Origin: Diatrype stigma
Lineage: Eukaryota; Ascomycota; Sordariomycetes; Xylariales; Diatrypaceae
Direction of reading: 5' to 3'
DNA: 64,000 bases
NCBI GenBank assembly: GCA_022225965.2
Contig: JAKJXP020000015.1
Coordinates: forward strand, 62,001 to 126,000
Shown: positions 58,418 through 64,000 of the stretch, one piece after another
Position numbering within the stretch: the stretch's first letter is position 1
Layout: each line of letters starts with the position of its first letter
Translations under genes and position numbers: made by a program
Notes under the pieces: generated by a model
Told to the model about the DNA's origin: nothing
Databases searched by the model: none
The model's input: only the letters and a program-made list of their open reading frames with translations

Positions 58418-59576
58418 ATGGCTGCCCCTACCGTCTACCCTGACGCCCACGTCGGTTTTGATAGCATCACGTCCCAGATTGAGCGCAAGCTCCTGAAGAG
58501 AGGATTTCAGTTCAATGTCATCTGCGTCGGTACGTTGCATTACGCGTCCTGTCTGCTGCTTGCTTTCACGCTAGCTGAGCAACACCGCAATTGACCACGT
58601 CTCAACTAACACATCTGGTTCTATTCTAAAGGCCAAACTGGACTGGGCAAATCAACCCTGATTAACACCATTTTCGCATCGCATCTGATTGACTCCAAGG
58701 GTCGGCTATTGCCCGATGAGCCTGTTCGCTCGACTACCGAGATCCACCCCGTTTCCCACATCATCGAGGAGAACGGCGTGCGTCTCCGATTGAACATCGT
58801 CGATACCCCCGGTTATGGTGATCTGATTAACAACGACCGCTGCTGGGACCCCATCGTCAAGTACATCAAGGACCAGCACTCCGCATACCTGCGTAAGGAG
58901 CTCACAGCGCAGCGAGAACGCTACATCCAAGACACACGTATCCACTGCTGCTTGTTCTTCATCCAGCCGTCTGGTCACTCCCTGAAGCCCATCGATATCG
59001 TCGTTTTGAAGAAGCTCTCCGATGTTGTCAACGTCGTTCCCATCATCGCCAAGGCCGATTCTCTGACGCTCGAAGAGAGGCAAGAATTCAAGGAGCGCAT
59101 CAAGGAGGAGTTCGCTTTCCACAACCTCAAGATGTATCCCTATGACAATGATGAGTTGGATGAGGAGGAACGCTCTGTTAACACCCAGATCAAGGTTTGT
59201 TCTTTGCCAGGGCTTATGTAGATCCGCCAGCTAATCAACTATGCAGAGCCTTGTCCCTTTTGCCGTCGTCGGTTCCGAGAAGAACATCATTATCAATGGC
59301 AAGCAGGTTCGCGGACGTCAAAACAGATGGGGCGTCATCAACGTGGAGGACGAGACCCACTGCGAATTTGTCTACCTGCGAAACTTCCTGCTCCGAACCC
59401 ATCTCCAGGATATGATCGAGACGACTTCCCAGATCCACTATGAGACTTTCCGTGCTAAGCAGTTGTTGGCCCTCAAAGAGAGTAGTGCTCAGGGCCATGG
59501 AAGCAGACCCATCAGCCCTGCCGCAGACCGGGAGCTCAGCAGGAACTCTCAACGAATGACCATGAATGGCTACTAA
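58418..59576 (+). CDS. Septin, Cdc10 type (AspD-like)
   Basis: Three exons (58418-58529, 58632-59194, 59247-59576) encode 334 residues. Septins are GTP-binding proteins that assemble into filaments at the septum and growing tips. P-loop GQTGLGKST at 38-46, G3 DTPGYGD at 95-101, G4 AKAD at 177-180, and the septin unique element with GKQVRGRQNRWGVINVED. The start VGFDSITSQIERKLLKRGFQFNV and the absence of a C-terminal coiled coil (the protein ends SRNSQRMTMNGY) match the Cdc10 class. Confidence 0.97.
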
Positions 59577-62500
59577 TAAATTGTCATGACAAGCCCTTGG
59601 TCGATTCGTTGATGGTTTATGTTCGCGAACGATAACCTAGTTTCCTCTGACAGCTGATGTTTGGTGGCACGTTGAGGGGCTGTGGTGGAAGGAAGGAAAT
59701 ACTTTGAAACATTCTTGCCTCAAACACGGAAGCACCCCCTGCAAAAAACGGTATGGCCTAATATTTTCAGTCAATGGCAGGACGAACCAATGAAGGGAGT
59801 GCATGATATCCGGGCCAGTGATATATTGGTCCAAATACGGTGTTTCGAGTCTGGTTGTCTTATGCTCTGTCGGGTGAGCAAGCATTATTCAGTCTCATGA
59901 AAAAAGAGTTCTGAGACTCGACGTTCTTACTACTATTTCCTTTAGTATTCCAAGCTATGCTTTATATCTTCTTAAACTTAATCAGAGATCAAGCCACTGC
60001 CAGTTTTGATATCTGATGGAATATAAGTTTCGCGGCTTAATGTTTTCATGAACGAGCTCGTTATGCCACGTGAAATCAGTTCGCATATATGGTTGGGTAA
60101 GGACTTTTCCAAGTCGTTCTATACGGTATCAATCTAAATGTTTAGAGGTATATAGGCACTGAACTTGCATATCAACTTGACTTTCGAACCCACCCTGGAC
60201 TTGGAATAGCTATATGAAGAAACCTACCTGTCCGTAAGCCCGCATACGATGTCCAGAGGCTAGTTATATACCATCTCGAGGTTGGTATAATACAGCTATA
60301 CCGCGAGTGCCGAACGTTAGTAGGTGAATACGAGCTCGTGCATGCGCCTAGCCGCTTGAGAACAATAAGCGCCATTACCCTCGTCTCTATTATGGGGGTA
60401 CCTTCACGAGTGCCGACAGCTACTTGAGAGACTTGGAGCTTGATAGTAGGGTTAGGCAAGTACGGAAGACGTAGTACCTAGGTGATGTCCGTGTTCTAAT
60501 ATGTATAGGTGTAGAGGATGGGTCATAATTACGGGCGAGTTTGGTATGCCGGTTCTAGGGTGAATAGTCTAAGTTCTAGATCACGAGACATGGTAGACCG
60601 GGCCTGACCCTCGTGCACATATTCTAGCTTGCAGATATTCCCCTAGTTATTTGAATGAACATGACGAGACCAGTTCGCCTTCGACGTATTCCAAGCCGTA
60701 CCCGGTCATTGGTCTGATTGTCATACCGATCTATCCTCGGAGCTAACAACCAGGTAACCAAACCAGGTCAAATGAAGTTCCGTCAACGACAAGACAATAC
60801 ATACGTCCTGGGGCCTTGCTACCCATATCTACCCCAAGAAGGATGAATTGTCCTTTTATTCTTCGGCACTCGGCTTAGGCACCAACACTAAAATGGTGCA
60901 TCCGTTACCAGGCCTTTACTTGCCCATTGAATCTCTTGTATAAGTCGGGTTGAACCTACCAGTTGTCATCGAACACTCAGACATTCAACACCATTGCCGG
61001 TTTCCGATCATCACATGGCCGCTATCGAACTCCGCTGCCGCACGTCCGGCGTTGGGACGGCAGTACTCCGGTACTCCTAAAGACGCGATACCATAACTAG
61101 ACCCGCAGGCGGCTCGTTCTGGTAGGGCGGTGGGAAGCGGTCTCCATTATCGCGAGGGAGTTCTAACTTCATTAAGGTATCCATATTATCTGATTATCTG
61201 TAGGGGTAACCCCTGGAGTCCCCACTGATCCTGAAGAACCGTTTTAAGGGGTCCTCGACTTTTCCAGGGTCTCCTCGCTAGTTCAGGCCGCTGCATGAAG
61301 CACAAGAAATTCACGCCCGTTTCATGTTGATGCACCACAACTTCAGCCGGCGGTCTATCGTCAATAATCGTGGCCTCTGGTGGCGTTTGCTCTCACTACA
61401 TGAAAGGTGCGAACCTTGGAGTTGCTTGGAAAGAGGGATTGTCACATATATAGCTGGAGATTAGGTTGGTATGAAGTAAATGCAGTTGCCAACTAAAATC
61501 AATAGTAAGATCAAGGTAGTTACGCTCACTACGTTCTGCATGCATACGACGTATGGATGGATAGCATGGTACCATATTAAATCCTCTAGGAAGCCTTACC
61601 ACGGGAATTTACACGGAGGTAGACAATCTTGGCGACACAATCATCAAACAAATCGCAAAGACGGTAATATGTAAGTTGGGTTTCGTTATGGTGAACGTGC
61701 GGGACAGCAGTACGACCGATGTCAGCATCGATATGGGCATTGCCCAAAACGAACAACAGGACGATTCCGTATTGGCCCAAATCTTAACGCCACCATCTTA
61801 CACCACATAGCTAGATGGGTACTTATGTATATACGAAGTGCCCAAATTGCAAAGGTACCTTGTCATAAACAGCCTTAAAGGCATAAACCGCAATCGATTT
61901 TTTACGTGAAGGGCCAATACGGTTATCAAATTTCCAGCATTCGGGCCTCACTAACGTGTTACGGATAACAACTGTGGCATAGGGCGGGTGAGAATGGAGA
62001 AGGAGATAACTGACAGGTGGGGTTACTACTATGTAGCTCGCTCTGTTTGGCTGCCGTTACTTCGTACCTGCTGTTGTTACATAAGGGTCTCCACTGACGT
62101 ACCACAGAATTCCCCAACTTTAGCGGTGCCTAGCGCCTCTATACCCCCAGGAACAAGTAATGATTGGCGAAACAGCTCGTGCCAATCGCTAATGGCGTCA
62201 AAAGGCCCAGTCACCGAGTAGGGAAAGTGATGTTGATTCTGGGTCTCGTCTCCCCTCCTGCCCATCACCTAACTACTATGTACCAAACCAAAGGTAACTG
62301 CCAATTCTCCCGCAGAGCAATTACCACGGGCAGTTACCGGTAACAATTGTAGGTATGTATTGTATGTACCTGCTGTGCCAGAATGCACTAGACTGAAGTG
62401 AATCTCCCCCTAGGGTACATATCCGAGGTCGCTAAGGTCCTAGTAAATCCCAGGAGAGCCCCCCCCCCCCCCCTCGGGATACATATCATGCACTCGTTTG

Positions 62501-62897
62501 TGGTTCTTTCTCTACCCGCCTGTGTAAGAACAAAAGAGAACTCCTTCCCACAATCCTCCTCCTCACCAAAGTCACTCCTTCACTCATACTCCCCCTCCAT
62601 ACCCATCGTAAGGTCTTGTCACCTTGCTACACTCTCTTGAGGCATTCCTGCCTATTTTTAATTTCCAGTCATTCCTTAATACTCGGTACTTCGGAACACT
62701 CGCTGTTTTTTCGAGAAGAACACCCGTGATTTCAGCCCAACTACTTCTGCCGTCGATATAAATAACGCCTGATACGATACACGCATACGCACCCAGCGCA
62801 GAGATACCCCAAGGATACCCCATTGCTTTTGGTTACACAGAAGCCAGTAACTTTAGCACCGTCGAATTTTGCAACGCAGTTACGACAAGCAGTCAAG
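59577..62897. other. Long intergenic region
   Basis: About 3.3 kb without supported genes; a C run of 15 at 62459-62473. The last 500 bases are pyrimidine-rich and are the presumed promoter and leader of the GH72 gene. Confidence 0.5.
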
Positions 62898-64000
62898 ATG
62901 CTGGTAAGTTGCCTGAAACGTGACAATTCCTTCAGCCCGGCAGCGGGATGTGTCCAGGCCCGAACAGTCAGCCGCGATGCCGTTCCGTGAGCATCCCGTG
63001 CGGTACAATATAGTTGGACGAATCCGGGTCAATGCGACCTCACCGAAGCCAGTCTCCAAATCGGCCTCCTAGGGTGCCGCTTTGCGAGTCACGCGACTAG
63101 GTTGGCTTCACGGATGCTACCTGGACTCGGACAGCTCTTTTTCCTATGCGGCACAATTTCAACAGTGGCAGCCAGTGGACAAACTAACAATGGTTGCGCC
63201 TGATATAGGTTCAACCGGCTCTTGTCGCATTCGGCGCAACCCTGGCCGCTGCCGTCCAACCCCTCGAAGTTAAGGGCAACCAGTTTGTCAACCCCTCGAC
63301 GGGTAATGCCTTCAAGGTTGTCGGTGTGGCCTACCAGCCTGGTGGCAGCGCTGGTTACGACCCCAGCCACGGCCGGGACCCGCTCTCGGACAGCGAGGTC
63401 TGCATGCGTGATGCTGCGCTGATGCAGAGTCTGGGTGCCAATACCATCCGAGTTTACAACTTGGATCCCAACCTGAACCATGATGAGTGCGCTAGCATCT
63501 TCAACGCTGCCGGCATGTACATGCTCATCGACGTCAACTCCCCCCTCCCGGGCGAGGCTCTCGTCAACTTCGAGCCCTGGACTTCGTACTATGCCGCCTA
63601 CCTCAACCGCACCTTTGCTGTCGTGGAGGGCTTCAAGAACTACCCCAACACGCTCGCTTTCTTCTCGGGTAACGAGGTCATCTCGGACGAGAAGGTAGCT
63701 GCGCAAGTGCCTCCCTACGTCCGTGCTGTGACTCGTGACCTGAAGAACTATATCAAGAACCACTCTAAGCGTCAGATCCCTGTCGGATACTCTGCTGCTG
63801 ATGTCCGCGTCGTCCTCGAGGATAGCTGGAACTACTTCCAGTGCGCTATTGACGGTAAGGAGGACGACATGTCTCGTGCCGATATCTTCGCCTTAAACAG
63901 CTACTCTTGGTGCGGTGACAGCAGCTTCAAGGAGGCCAGCTACGATCAGCTTGTTACTATGTTCCAGAAGTCCTCTATCCCCGTGTTCTTCTCTGAGTTC
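62898..64000 (+). CDS. GH72 beta-1,3-glucanosyltransferase (Gel/Gas family), 5' part
   Basis: Exon 1 is just ATG-CTG (62898-62903); a 305-bp intron leads to 63209, and the frame is open to the window edge (266 residues, incomplete). It remodels beta-1,3-glucan chains at the cell wall, normally GPI-anchored. A signal peptide is visible (MLVQPALVAFGATLAAAVQ), then the GH72 catalytic domain: FKVVGVAYQPGGSAGYDP, GANTIRVYNLDPNLNHDECASIFNAAGMYMLIDVN, the acid/base Glu158 in FFSGNEV, and the nucleophile Glu265 in FFSEF at the last visible residues. Cys67, Cys96 and later cysteines fit the family disulfides. Whether it has a CBM43 (X8) domain lies outside the window. Confidence 0.96.

Overview
The window is a piece of a filamentous ascomycete (Pezizomycotina) nuclear genome, most likely a Sordariomycete. 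Genes have short spliceosomal introns (mostly 45-190 bp, GT-AG with one GC-AG), fungal families appear (HET domain, DUF7918, GH72, LDB19-type arrestin, Sim4/FTA2-like), and a 13-kb AT-rich island carries the marks of repeat-induced point mutation (RIP). Two runs of N and several long homopolymers show it is a draft scaffold. Exon structures were worked out by hand from splice sites, frame continuity and family conservation.

Layout. 1-12.2 kb: SEN54 (tRNA-splicing endonuclease subunit, minus), an intron-containing tRNA-Leu(UAG), an arrestin-like gene (minus) and a PPIL3-type cyclophilin (plus), separated by long gene-poor spacers. 13.5-20 kb: a DUF7918 gene (plus), a small MYND zinc-finger protein (minus), then two decayed genes on the minus strand: a kinase-like FTA2-type C-terminal half and an endonuclease-like gene with an early in-frame stop. 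20.8-36 kb: a gene-dense block with a GPI-anchored Ser/Thr-rich surface protein, sphingosine-1-phosphate phosphatase, an OAR1-like 3-oxoacyl-ACP reductase (its first intron holds an assembly gap), SUMO E1 subunit UBA2, two TA-flanked miniature transposons, a queuosine-salvage protein and DNA polymerase delta subunit 4.

36.4-49.4 kb: two minus-strand Ty3/gypsy retrotransposons in tandem, heavily RIP-mutated, with different terminal repeats but homologous interiors. The left copy carries a nested insertion and, just inside its 5' terminal repeat, a GC-rich minisatellite that has escaped the AT drift. 49.5-64 kb: a HET-domain gene ending about 130 bp from the retroelement, a very GC-rich UNC93-like MFS transporter, SKI8 (first coding exon is only the ATG), mitochondrial bL32m, a Cdc10-type septin, a 3.3-kb spacer, and the first 266 residues of a GH72 glucanosyltransferase cut by the window edge.

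The genes do not form a metabolic cluster; they are mostly housekeeping genes (tRNA splicing, SUMO, septin, polymerase delta, mRNA decay, mitoribosome, wall remodelling) interrupted by a transposon island bordered by a nonself-recognition gene. I found no convincing new multi-gene system. The most unusual structures are the RIP-resistant minisatellite with its terminal hairpin, the nested insertion with a perfect 16-bp inverted repeat, and the two miniature transposons.
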